In this document: positions 1 through 6,795 of the stretch, piece after piece
Layout: the number at the start of each line of letters is the position of its first letter
How positions within the stretch are numbered: the first letter of the stretch is position 1
NCBI GenBank assembly: GCA_937901025.1
Contig: CALCGR010000007.1
Coordinates: 1 to 7,800, forward strand
Source: an uncultured Bacteroidales bacterium
GTDB lineage: Bacteria; Bacteroidota; Bacteroidia; Bacteroidales; Paludibacteraceae
Length of the DNA stretch: 7,800 nt
Reading direction: 5' to 3'
Program-made: the position numbers and the translations under genes
Notes under the pieces: model-generated
Database searches by the model: none
Told to the model about the DNA's origin: nothing
The model's input: only the letters and a program-made list of their open reading frames with translations

Positions 1-160
1 TGGCATCGCGTAAGGCCATTTCGACGGGCCACCCGTGCTTTAGCCGGGTATAAAGGCAAGCCCGGGCTTTTGCGATGGCGCGAAATCCGCGTAATAGCGC
101 CAAAGGCGCGAGCGGGAGTTCCGTGCAATCTGTGCAATCTGTGAGAGATCTCCGTTCCCC
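1..160. other. GC-rich non-coding stretch dense in inverted repeats
   Basis: No reading frame here resembles a protein I recognise; open frames that cross it continue antisense or out of frame into the aroE region. It lies downstream of the stop codon of the minus-strand tilS-aroE gene. Visible structures are an inverted repeat at 24-28/32-36 (ACGGG, 3-base loop), a perfect 12-bp palindrome at 58-69 (AAGCCCGGGCTT), and two mutually exclusive stems that share the arm at 97-101: 76-81 with 97-102 (TGGCGC/GCGCCA), or 97-101 with 105-109 (GCGCC/GGCGC). No T-run follows any of these on either strand, so none is a standard intrinsic terminator. The stretch could be the 3' untranslated region, a dispersed intergenic repeat, or the end of a gene cut by the left edge. 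Confidence 0.5.
123..140. repeat. 9-bp tandem repeat, two copies
   Basis: GTGCAATCT occurs twice back to back (123-131 and 132-140) and a third copy begins as GTGAGAGATCT. It lies about 20 bases beyond the tilS-aroE stop codon. Short arrays of this style are common between genes in Bacteroidales; that is general knowledge, and copies elsewhere in this genome were not checked. Confidence 0.6.
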
Positions 161-1612
161 TCAATCCTTCCAAATCTCCCACGCCGCCTTGGCTTGCTCC
201 TCCAGCATCGTGAGCCCGTTGCAAATACGGGCTCCCCGTTCCTTTCCCCGTTGCAGGAACAGCGTCTCGTCGGGATTATAAATACAATCAAAGAGCAAAT
301 GCCGCTCGTCCACTCCCTCGTAAGGGATCGCCGGACACGCATCCACTGCCGGATACATCCCTAAGGGGGTACAGTTGACAATCACCGTATATTCGTGCAT
401 CATCTCCTCCGTCAAGGCAGAGTAGGGGATACCCCTCTGTGCGTCCCGGGAGACGAACTGCGTTTTTATTCCTAGTTTATGTAAGGCATAGTTCACCGCC
501 TTGGCGGCACCTCCTGTGCCTAAGATCAGCGCTTTCTTATCCGTCTTCGTCAGTAACGGTTTAATCGCTTTCGTAAACCCGATCCAATCGGTGTTGTACC
601 CCTTCTTGCCTTTCACCACATTCACCGCACCGATCTTCTTTGCTGTCCCGTCTATCTCGTCCAACCACCCCATAATCTGCTCCTTATACGGATACGTCAC
701 GTTATATCCGTCTAGTCCTTCAGCGCAGCGGTCCTTCAGCGTCAGCGGTCCTACAGCGTCAGCGGTCGTACAGCGCAGCGGTCCTACTTCAACATAATCC
801 GCCAGGATATGATTACGCTCAAAGAACTCAGTAAACCACTGCTTCGAGAACGAGTGTTCGAGCGGTTGGCCGATGATCCCGTAATGTCTCGTTGCCTGCC
901 GGACAAACTGCTGCATGATCTCCGCGGTCTTGGCAATATGCTCTATCTCCGCCTTCGTGTAATGGCTCAACTCCTCCCGTATCGCATTGCGGCGATAACG
1001 CGTATCGCTATTCGTGGAGTCCTCCACCCAGTCCATATGCCGTATATCGCGCAAGTAGTGACAGATATAATCGTGCGTTGTACACAATAACGGTCTTATA
1101 ACTCTCAACTTACAACTTTCCACTACTCTACACTCTAAACTCTCCACTCTACACTCTCTTTCGGGCCAAATGCCGCACAACCCTTTCACTCCCGCTCCGC
1201 GTCTGAGGTTCATGATGACCGTCTCCGCCTGGTCGTTTTGGTGGTGCGCTACCGCAATGGCTTGACACCCCAACTCCCTCGCCACTTGTTCAAACCACGC
1301 GTATCTTAATTCGCGCGCGGCCATCTCTACGCTCACATTGTGCTCGCGCGCGTATAAAAAAGTGTCAAAATCTTTGACACATAACTGAACCTTCATCTCG
1401 GAGCATAGTGACCGAACGAATTGCTCGTCCCGATCACTCTCTGCTCCTCTAAGATGAAAATTACAGTGGGCTACCACGCATGCGTAACCTCCTCTACGCA
1501 GTACGTCCAGGAGGGCGACGCTATCCGCGCCGCCACTCACACAGACAAGCACCTTGTCTCGAGGTTCCAAAAGGTTGTTGTCTCGGATGTATTTTAAGAC
1601 TCTCCTTAACAT
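161..1612 (-). CDS. tilS-aroE: TilS-AroE fusion: tRNA(Ile)-lysidine synthase catalytic domain joined to shikimate dehydrogenase
   Basis: One 483-residue frame carries two unrelated enzymes. Residues 1-240 match the TilS N-terminal domain, which adenylates C34 of tRNA-Ile2 and adds lysine: PP-loop SGGADS (26-31), AHCNFHLRG (48-56), EMAARELRY (96-104), HHQNDQAET (123-131), RPLL (173-176), and DSTNSDTRYRRNAIR (198-212). TilS of Bacteroides is about 430 residues; the C-terminal tRNA-binding domains are missing here. From residue 243 AroE starts as YGIIGQPLEHSFSK and runs to the end. It has the shikimate-binding SFS, catalytic Lys310 in NVTYPYK, Asp342 in GYNTDW, NADP loop GTGGAA (365-370), NCTPLGMYP (413-421) and NGLTMLEEQ (465-473). 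AroE reduces 3-dehydroshikimate to shikimate with NADPH. The start lies 28 bases after the ppdK stop, so co-transcription is likely. There is no ATG at the AroE boundary; an in-frame ATG at residue 233 (914-916) could start a separate AroE. Residues 152-171 and 278-300 are encoded by tandem repeats. Domain assignments are firm; activity of the TilS half is uncertain. Confidence 0.9.
   Translation of the reverse strand: MLRRVLKYIRDNNLLEPRDKVLVCVSGGADSVALLDVLRRGGYACVVAHCNFHLRGAESDRDEQFVRSLCSEMKVQLCVKDFDTFLYAREHNVSVEMAARELRYAWFEQVARELGCQAIAVAHHQNDQAETVIMNLRRGAGVKGLCGIWPERECRVESLECRVVESCKLRVIRPLLCTTHDYICHYLRDIRHMDWVEDSTNSDTRYRRNAIREELSHYTKAEIEHIAKTAEIMQQFVRQATRHYGIIGQPLEHSFSKQWFTEFFERNHILADYVEVGPLRCTTADAVGPLTLKDRCAEGLDGYNVTYPYKEQIMGWLDEIDGTAKKIGAVNVVKGKKGYNTDWIGFTKAIKPLLTKTDKKALILGTGGAAKAVNYALHKLGIKTQFVSRDAQRGIPYSALTEEMMHEYTVIVNCTPLGMYPAVDACPAIPYEGVDERHLLFDCIYNPDETLFLQRGKERGARICNGLTMLEEQAKAAWEIWKD
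715..780. repeat. In-frame 16/17-bp tandem repeat (4 units) inside the AroE part
   Basis: Four adjacent units of the form GTCCT(T/A)CAGCG(T)CAGCG lie at 715-730 (16 bases), 731-747 (17), 748-764 (17) and 765-780 (16), followed by the partial unit GTCCTACTTC. Units 1 and 4 lack the same T. The total is 66 bases, exactly 22 codons, so the frame is kept although single units are not multiples of three. The array encodes residues 278-300, between the second AroE strand and the NVTYPYK motif. In typical AroE an ordinary helix of about 22 residues fills this place. Confidence 0.9.
1101..1159. repeat. In-frame 7-bp tandem repeat (about 8 units) inside the TilS part
   Basis: On the plus strand, units of ACT(C/T)TNN follow each other: ACTCTCA, ACTTACA, ACTTTCC (1101-1121), a 3-base ACT (1122-1124), then ACTCTAC, ACTCTAA, ACTCTCC, ACTCTAC, ACTCTCT (1125-1159). 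On the coding strand the array encodes residues 152-171, with a visible protein echo (ECRVESL, then ECRVVES). It lies in the loop between the GLCGI and RPLL motifs of TilS. From my recall of other TilS proteins about ten residues lie between these motifs; here there are about two dozen. Confidence 0.85.
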
Positions 1613-1618
1613 TATTCA

Positions 1619-1630
1619 CGCGCATGCGCG
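1619..1630. repeat. 12-bp perfect palindrome between ppdK and tilS-aroE
   Basis: CGCGCATGCGCG reads the same on both strands and fills almost half of the 28-base gap between the ppdK stop and the tilS-aroE start. No T-run follows it, so it is not an intrinsic terminator. It may form a small hairpin in the transcript close to the tilS-aroE start, or it may be chance. Confidence 0.4.
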
Positions 1631-1640
1631 CTTATGCCGA

Positions 1641-4370
1641 TTATGCCTCTTCTTCTACAGCGGCTTGGGCAGCAGCCAAACGAGCAATAGGCACACGGAA
1701 CGGCGAGCAAGAAGCGTAGTTCATGCCGATACGGGCGCAGAACTTAACGCTGCTCGGTTCACCACCGTGCTCACCGCAGATACCCGTACGTAATGCCGGA
1801 CGGATAGCGCGACCTTTCTCGATGGCCATCTTAATGAGTTGACCTACACCGTTCTGATCCAATACTTGGAACGGATCCACTTTCAATATCTTCTTATTCA
1901 AGTATGCCGGCAAGAACGATGCGATATCGTCACGGCTGTAACCGAACGTCATCTGCGTCAAGTCATTCGTACCAAAGCTGAAGTATTGAGCCTCCGTGGC
2001 AATGCGGTCAGCCGTCAGGGCAGCACGAGGAATCTCAATCATCGTACCTACCTCAAACTCTACCTCAACACCATATTCGGCCATCACTTCTTTCGCTACT
2101 TTTATGATAATCTCTTTCTGCTGCTTGAGCTCATACAAAATACCAATCAGCGGTACCATGATCTCCGGCATCGGGTTCTTACCCTCTTTCTTCAACTCGC
2201 AAGCGGCACTGATGATAGCGCGGGTCTGCATCGCCGTGATCTCCGGGAAAGTGATACCCAGACGGCAACCGCGGTGACCTAACATCGGGTTGTTCTCTGC
2301 CAACGAGTTAACGCGCTGCTGTATCTCTTCTACACTTACGCCCATCTCTTTAGCCATCGCTTGTTGACCGGCTAAATCATGAGGAACGAACTCGTGCAAC
2401 GGGGGATCGAGCAGACGGATATTCACCGGACAACCGTCCATCGCCTCTAAGATACCCTTGAAGTCAGCCTTCTGATAGGGCAGTAACTTAGCCAGCGCTT
2501 TCTCACGGCCTTCTACATCCTTCGCTAAGATCATTTCGCGCATCGCGATGATCTTCTTATCCTCGAAGAACATATGCTCCGTACGCGTCAGACCGATACC
2601 CTTGGCACCGAACGCGCGAGCTACCGCTGCATCGTGAGGCGTATCAGCATTCGTGCGCACTTGCAGACGCGTATACTTGTCGCATAGATCCATCAATGCC
2701 TTGAAGTCGCCACTGAGTTCAGCCGCCTTCGTCGGGATCTCACCGGCATAGACTTGACCGGTCGAACCGTTCAAACTGATATAATCGCCTTCCTTATAAG
2801 CTACTCCTTCAATCGTCACCGTCTTAGCCTTGTAGTCCACTACGATGGCTCCGGCACCCGAAACGCAGCACTTACCCATACCGCGAGCCACTACGGCTGC
2901 GTGAGAGGTCATACCGCCACGAGCAGTCAGGATACCCTCTGCACTGGCCATACCGGCTAAGTCCTCCGGACTGGTCTCCAGACGTACCATGATCACCTTG
3001 TGACCGTTCTTGTGCCACTCCTGTGCATCATCGGCGTGGAAGACAATCTGACCGCAAGCGGCACCCGGAGAAGCGGGCAGACCTTGCGTAATCACTTTCG
3101 CTTTCTTCAAAGCGTCTTTATCAAAGACGGGGTGGAGCAACTCATCCAACTTCTGCGGTTCGCAGCGAAGGATGGCTTCCTTCTCGCTAATCACACCTTC
3201 GCGAACGAGGTCCATCGCAATCTTCACCATCGCCGTACCCGTACGCTTACCGTTACGGGTCTGCAGGAACCAAAGCTTACCCTCTTGTACGGTGAACTCC
3301 ATATCCTGCATGTCGCGGTAGTGCGCTTGCAGCTTCTGCTGAATACCGTTCAACTCTTTGTAGAGCTCCGGCATCGCCTCTTCCATCGACGGATACTTAG
3401 CTGCACGCTCCTCCTCGGAGATACCTTGCAACTTAGCCCAACGGCGGCTGCCCTCCAGCGTGATCTGTTGCGGGGTGCGGATACCGGCTACCACGTCCTC
3501 ACCTTGGGCGTTCACCAGGTACTCACCGTTGAACAGGTTCTCACCCGTAGCGGCATCGCGGCTGAAGCATACGCCCGTAGCCGACGTGTCACCCATGTTA
3601 CCGAACACCATTGCCATCACACTAACGGCAGTTCCCCACTCGTCAGGGATTCCTTCCATCTTACGATAAAGGATGGCGCGCTCGTTCATCCACGAACGGA
3701 ACACCGCGCAGATAGCACCCCAGAGCTGCTCGATAGGATCGTTCGGGAAGTCTTTACCCGTACCTTCCTTAATAGCCGTCTTGAAACGGGCTACCAGCAA
3801 CTTGAGCTCCTCTACGTTGAGGTCCTTATCCAGCTTCACGCCACGGATGGCTTTCACTTCTTCGATGATCTTCTCGAAAGGATCGATATCCGTCTTGTTC
3901 ACGGGTTTCATACCTAAAACCACGTCACCGTACATCTGTACGAAACGACGATAACTATCGTATACGAAGTGAGGATTATTCGTCTTGGCTACCATTCCTT
4001 CAGCCACTACATCGTTCAGACCTAAGTTCAGGATCGTATCCATCATACCCGGCATCGAAGCGCGAGCACCCGAACGAACACTGACTAACAGGGGGTTCTT
4101 CGGATCGCCGAACTTGCAGTTCATCAAGGTCTCAATGTGCTTCACCGCCGACATAACGTCGTCATTGAGCAACTCCATGATCTTCTCTTGACCTACTTGG
4201 TAGTACTCGTTACATACATCCGTTGTAATGGTGAATCCGGGAGGTACCGGAACACCAACAAGGTTCATCTCGGCGCAGTTGGCGCCTTTACCGCCCAACT
4301 GTTCGCGCATCTGGGCATTACCTTCTGCTTTACCGTTACCGAAGGTGTAAACTCTTTTCTTGTTGTCCAT
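1641..4370 (-). CDS. ppdK: Pyruvate, phosphate dikinase
   Basis: This cytoplasmic enzyme reversibly converts pyruvate, ATP and phosphate into phosphoenolpyruvate, AMP and pyrophosphate, a common step in anaerobes running PPi-linked glycolysis or gluconeogenesis. The 909-residue protein is full length (the Clostridium symbiosum enzyme has 874). Domain order is canonical. The N-terminal ATP-grasp domain begins near LGGKGANCAEM (25-35) and includes SVRSGARASMPGMMDT (97-112). The central phosphohistidine domain has GGMTSHAAVVARGMG (485-499), with His490 as the carrier and Thr488 at the position regulated in plants. The C-terminal PEP/pyruvate TIM barrel includes LTRTEHMFF (594-602), MIEIPRAAL (777-785), FGTNDLTQMTFGYSRDD (799-815) and GICGEHGGEP (863-872), with catalytic Cys865. 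No key residue is missing. The ATG at 4368-4370 precedes the conserved N-terminus directly. It is transcribed from the divergent promoter region shared with rubrerythrin, and tilS-aroE follows closely. No frame damage is seen. Confidence 0.98.
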   Translation of the reverse strand: MDNKKRVYTFGNGKAEGNAQMREQLGGKGANCAEMNLVGVPVPPGFTITTDVCNEYYQVGQEKIMELLNDDVMSAVKHIETLMNCKFGDPKNPLLVSVRSGARASMPGMMDTILNLGLNDVVAEGMVAKTNNPHFVYDSYRRFVQMYGDVVLGMKPVNKTDIDPFEKIIEEVKAIRGVKLDKDLNVEELKLLVARFKTAIKEGTGKDFPNDPIEQLWGAICAVFRSWMNERAILYRKMEGIPDEWGTAVSVMAMVFGNMGDTSATGVCFSRDAATGENLFNGEYLVNAQGEDVVAGIRTPQQITLEGSRRWAKLQGISEEERAAKYPSMEEAMPELYKELNGIQQKLQAHYRDMQDMEFTVQEGKLWFLQTRNGKRTGTAMVKIAMDLVREGVISEKEAILRCEPQKLDELLHPVFDKDALKKAKVITQGLPASPGAACGQIVFHADDAQEWHKNGHKVIMVRLETSPEDLAGMASAEGILTARGGMTSHAAVVARGMGKCCVSGAGAIVVDYKAKTVTIEGVAYKEGDYISLNGSTGQVYAGEIPTKAAELSGDFKALMDLCDKYTRLQVRTNADTPHDAAVARAFGAKGIGLTRTEHMFFEDKKIIAMREMILAKDVEGREKALAKLLPYQKADFKGILEAMDGCPVNIRLLDPPLHEFVPHDLAGQQAMAKEMGVSVEEIQQRVNSLAENNPMLGHRGCRLGITFPEITAMQTRAIISAACELKKEGKNPMPEIMVPLIGILYELKQQKEIIIKVAKEVMAEYGVEVEFEVGTMIEIPRAALTADRIATEAQYFSFGTNDLTQMTFGYSRDDIASFLPAYLNKKILKVDPFQVLDQNGVGQLIKMAIEKGRAIRPALRTGICGEHGGEPSSVKFCARIGMNYASCSPFRVPIARLAAAQAAVEEEA

Positions 4371-4432
4371 TGTTTGTATTGTTTTATTGATTAAAAATGA
4401 TTATTTTTTGCAGTTTATTTCAAAAAAGCGCA

Positions 4433-4464
4433 CAAAGATACAACTTTTTTTTGATATATACAAA
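4433..4464 (-). promoter_or_regulatory. Bacteroidetes-type promoter for ppdK
   Basis: Read on the minus strand, TTTG (4464-4461) is followed after 20 bases by TATCTTTG (4440-4433), matching the -33 TTTG / -7 TAnnTTTG promoter recognised by the Bacteroidetes primary sigma factor. The expected transcription start lies near 4427, giving an A/T-rich leader of roughly 57 bases before the ppdK ATG, with no Shine-Dalgarno sequence. The -33 element lies inside the opposing rubrerythrin promoter. Confidence 0.75.
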
Positions 4465-4480
4465 TTTTTTTGTATCTTTG
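4450..4480 (+). promoter_or_regulatory. Bacteroidetes-type promoter for rubrerythrin
   Basis: TTTG (4450-4453) is followed after 19 bases by TATCTTTG (4473-4480), a strong match to -33 TTTG / -7 TAnnTTTG. Transcription should begin near 4486, leaving a leader of about 20 bases that contains a T-run followed by eight A and no Shine-Dalgarno sequence. The promoter overlaps the ppdK promoter between 4450 and 4464, so the two polymerases cannot bind at once. Confidence 0.8.
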
Positions 4481-4506
4481 CAGCGTTTTTTAAAAAAAAT
4501 CACATT

Positions 4507-5052
4507 ATGAAGACAATTTATTCCGGCACTCAGACCGAGAAAAACCTCGAGACTGCTTTTGCAGGGGAGTCTATGGCTCGTAACAAGTACACCTATTTTG
4601 CTTCGAAAGCAAAGAAGGACGGTTTTGAACAAATCGCTGCTATCTTTGAGGAAACGGCGAACAATGAGAAGGAGCACGCTAAGCTGTGGTTCAAGGAACT
4701 CAACGGCGGTGCCGTCTCGGATACCGTTGAGAACCTCGAAGCCGCTGCCAATGGCGAGAACTTCGAGTGGACCGATATGTATAAGGGTTTTGCCGAGACC
4801 GCGGACAAGGAAGGTTTCCACGAACTCGCAGCCCGTTTCCGCGGGGTAGCCGCCATCGAGAAACGCCACGAGGAGCGTTATCGCGCGTTATTAAATAATA
4901 TTAAGATGCAGGAAGTCTTCCGTCGTAGCGAAGTGAAGGTATGGGAATGCCGCAACTGCGGTCATATCGTGGTCGGTACCGAGGCTCCCGAGAAATGTCC
5001 CGTTTGCGCTCATCCGCAGGCTTACTTCGAGATCAGTAAGGCAAACTTCTAA
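4507..5052 (+). CDS. rbr: Rubrerythrin
   Basis: Rubrerythrin is a cytoplasmic non-haem iron peroxidase that reduces hydrogen peroxide to water in anaerobes, fed with electrons through its rubredoxin domain. The 181-residue protein has both parts. The N-terminal four-helix diiron domain carries ligands Glu21 (AGESMARN), Glu54 and His57 (NEKEH), Glu84 and Glu87 (GENFEWTDMY), and Glu118 and His121 (IEKRH), equivalent to those of Desulfovibrio vulgaris rubrerythrin. The C-terminal rubredoxin domain has CRNCG (148-152) and CPVC (164-167). It is about ten residues shorter than the D. vulgaris protein, mainly by lacking a loop before the second helix pair. The ATG at 4507 is chosen because it opens the conserved start MKTIYSGTQTEKNL; an open frame continuing upstream would run through the promoter. 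The Na/Pi transporter gene starts 18 bases after the stop, so the two are probably co-transcribed. Confidence 0.97.
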   Translation: MKTIYSGTQTEKNLETAFAGESMARNKYTYFASKAKKDGFEQIAAIFEETANNEKEHAKLWFKELNGGAVSDTVENLEAAANGENFEWTDMYKGFAETADKEGFHELAARFRGVAAIEKRHEERYRALLNNIKMQEVFRRSEVKVWECRNCGHIVVGTEAPEKCPVCAHPQAYFEISKANF

Positions 5053-5070
5053 AATTTAAGTTTATAGACG

Positions 5071-6768
5071 ATGGACTCAATAACGATCGCTACTGCTATT
5101 TTAGCCCTCATCGCCGGTATCGGCATTTTCCTTATTGCTTGTCAGATGATGTCCTCCAACTTGGAATCTGCCAGTGGAGAACGCCTCAAACGGCTTTTTG
5201 CCAATACCGGACGCAGTCGCTTGGTAGGAGTAGGGATTGGAGCCCTCGGTACGGCCGCTATTCAGTCCTCAGGTGCGACAACGGTGATGGTCATCGGCTT
5301 CGTGAATGTGGGTATTATGTCCCTCACCCAAGCCGCCACCATCATCTACGGCGCCAATATCGGTACTACGATTACCGCGCAGATTGTCGCCTTAGGATTG
5401 AGCACCGGAGGAGGACTGAGTACCACCGCTATCTTTGCTGCTTTTGCCGGAATAGGAGCGTTCGTCTCTATCTTCTCCAAACGCGATAAGATTAAGACCT
5501 TAGGAGGTATATTAGCCGGCTTTGGAATGCTCTTTGTCGGACTGAGTATGATGTCCGGTTCGATGGAGGATTTTGCGCGGTTAGACTCTGTCAAGCAGTT
5601 TATTGCCCGTATCAGTAACCCGATATTACTGGTGCTGATAGGTGCTGTGTTTACGGCAATTATCCAATCGTCTTCGGTGATGACTTCCGTGGCGATTACG
5701 ATGGCTGTGACGGGACTTATTTCCCTGAATCAAGGTATCTATATCACGTTGGGTTCGAACATCGGTTCTTGCGTTGTGGCTATCATTGCGGGAATAACGA
5801 GTGGTTTGAATGCTAAACGAACGGCTTTGATACACCTCTTCTTCAACTGTTTTGGTGTGATAGTCTTCCTGTTGGTAGCCAATATTATGTTCCTTGTCAC
5901 AGGAGGAGCACTGGACTTCGGTGTTATCTTTGAGCGTCTTTTCCCGAATGCACCTCAGTTGCAGATGGCGATGTTCCATACTATCTTTAATGTCACGACG
6001 GTGATTATCATCTTACCATTGACGGATGCGTTGGTACGCATCGTCAGTCGTATTATTCCCGAACCGTTGGTGAACGAATCCGAGAATGCCAAACCGCATT
6101 TCTATTTTGTGGATGAGAAGATGCTTCGCACACCTATTATTGCCGTTCGACAAGTGAAGTTGGAGATTGAGCATATGGCGCAGATGGCAATGCAGAACTA
6201 TGACCGTTCTTTACGTATGGTCACTTCGTTGGACTTTGAAGAAAAAGAGGTGTTTACGCAGACGGAGGCTAATCTGGATTACCTTAATCACGAGTTGGTG
6301 CAGTATATCGTTCGTCTCAATGCTTTACGCATGTCGGAGGCGGACCACCAATATCTGACCAATGCCATTCGCTCCGTGAGTGACTTGGAGCGTATCGGCG
6401 ACTATGCCGAGAACATCACCGAATATGCCGATATCATGGCGGATGCCAAAGAGCGGTTCTCTGATGAAGCCATTGCCGAGATAGAGCAGATGCGCGAACT
6501 GGTCTTCAATGTCTATCAGTTGACGATGAAAGCGTATATGAACCAAGATAAGGAGGCTTATTGGCAGGCGCACGATTATGAGGACCAAGTCGATGACCTC
6601 AACGATCTGATGGAGACGCGTCATATTGAGCGTATGGCAGCGGGTAAGTGTTCGGCTATTGTGGGAGCACAATACATCGAGTTGGCTTCTAACTCGGAGC
6701 GTATTTCCGACCACCTTATCAATGTGGGTAAGACCATTGGCGGCCTCTATCCCCGTTCAGATAAATAA
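5071..6768 (+). CDS. Na/Pi-cotransporter family protein with C-terminal PhoU-like domain
   Basis: This is an inner-membrane protein of the NptA/YjbB-type phosphate:sodium symporter family (PF02690 repeats). Residues 1-325 form about eight hydrophobic segments containing the family's inverted duplication: QSSGATT (65-71) with GANIGTT (94-100) in the first half, QSSSVMTS (199-206) with GSNIGSC (228-234) in the second. Residues 350-565 are a helical cytoplasmic PhoU-like domain, with the two typical acidic motifs DLERIGDYAENI (438-449) and NSERISDHLINV (541-552), which in PhoU bind metal clusters. Length 565 is normal for the transporter-PhoU form. Known relatives move phosphate, in E. coli YjbB as an exporter; direction and substrate cannot be read here. 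The ATG at 5071 directly precedes the first hydrophobic segment. No promoter is visible in the 18-base gap after rubrerythrin, so transcription probably continues from there. Gene symbol left blank because nptA and yjbB are both used for related proteins. Confidence 0.93.
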   Translation: MDSITIATAILALIAGIGIFLIACQMMSSNLESASGERLKRLFANTGRSRLVGVGIGALGTAAIQSSGATTVMVIGFVNVGIMSLTQAATIIYGANIGTTITAQIVALGLSTGGGLSTTAIFAAFAGIGAFVSIFSKRDKIKTLGGILAGFGMLFVGLSMMSGSMEDFARLDSVKQFIARISNPILLVLIGAVFTAIIQSSSVMTSVAITMAVTGLISLNQGIYITLGSNIGSCVVAIIAGITSGLNAKRTALIHLFFNCFGVIVFLLVANIMFLVTGGALDFGVIFERLFPNAPQLQMAMFHTIFNVTTVIIILPLTDALVRIVSRIIPEPLVNESENAKPHFYFVDEKMLRTPIIAVRQVKLEIEHMAQMAMQNYDRSLRMVTSLDFEEKEVFTQTEANLDYLNHELVQYIVRLNALRMSEADHQYLTNAIRSVSDLERIGDYAENITEYADIMADAKERFSDEAIAEIEQMRELVFNVYQLTMKAYMNQDKEAYWQAHDYEDQVDDLNDLMETRHIERMAAGKCSAIVGAQYIELASNSERISDHLINVGKTIGGLYPRSDK

Positions 6769-6795
6769 GGATATTACTATTTATATATAAGGATT

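Larger units (their letters stand above)
4433..4480. repeat. 11-bp inverted repeat framing the divergent promoters
   Basis: CAAAGATACAA (4433-4443) is the exact reverse complement of TTGTATCTTTG (4470-4480), with a 26-base A/T-rich centre (4444-4469). Each arm contains one -7 box, so the two divergent promoters are mirror images. The symmetry could come only from both promoters having the same -7 sequence, or it could be an operator for a dimeric regulator. The sequence alone does not decide. Confidence 0.8.

Noticed and set aside
914..916. Internal ATG as start of a separate AroE, making the ORF two overlapping genes
   Set aside because: It lies ten codons before the AroE homology and is in the same frame with no stop between, so the single fused ORF is the simpler reading; internal initiation remains possible and is mentioned in the gene entry.
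1089..1165. CRISPR-like reading of the 7-bp array
   Set aside because: Units are far too short, have no spacers, and are translated in frame within TilS.
3000..3917. Long plus-strand open frame (305 codons) antisense to ppdK
   Set aside because: It lies wholly inside the well-conserved ppdK gene, its product is rich in His, Arg, Leu and Thr without recognisable motifs, and it has no promoter; it is a codon-bias shadow.
4420..4869. Minus-strand open frame antisense to rubrerythrin
   Set aside because: It covers the rbr promoter and the conserved diiron domain; its product resembles no known protein and its frame is explained by rbr codon use.
5626..6714. Minus-strand open frames inside the Na/Pi transporter gene
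   Set aside because: Both are complementary to conserved transporter and PhoU-domain codons and show no independent protein features.
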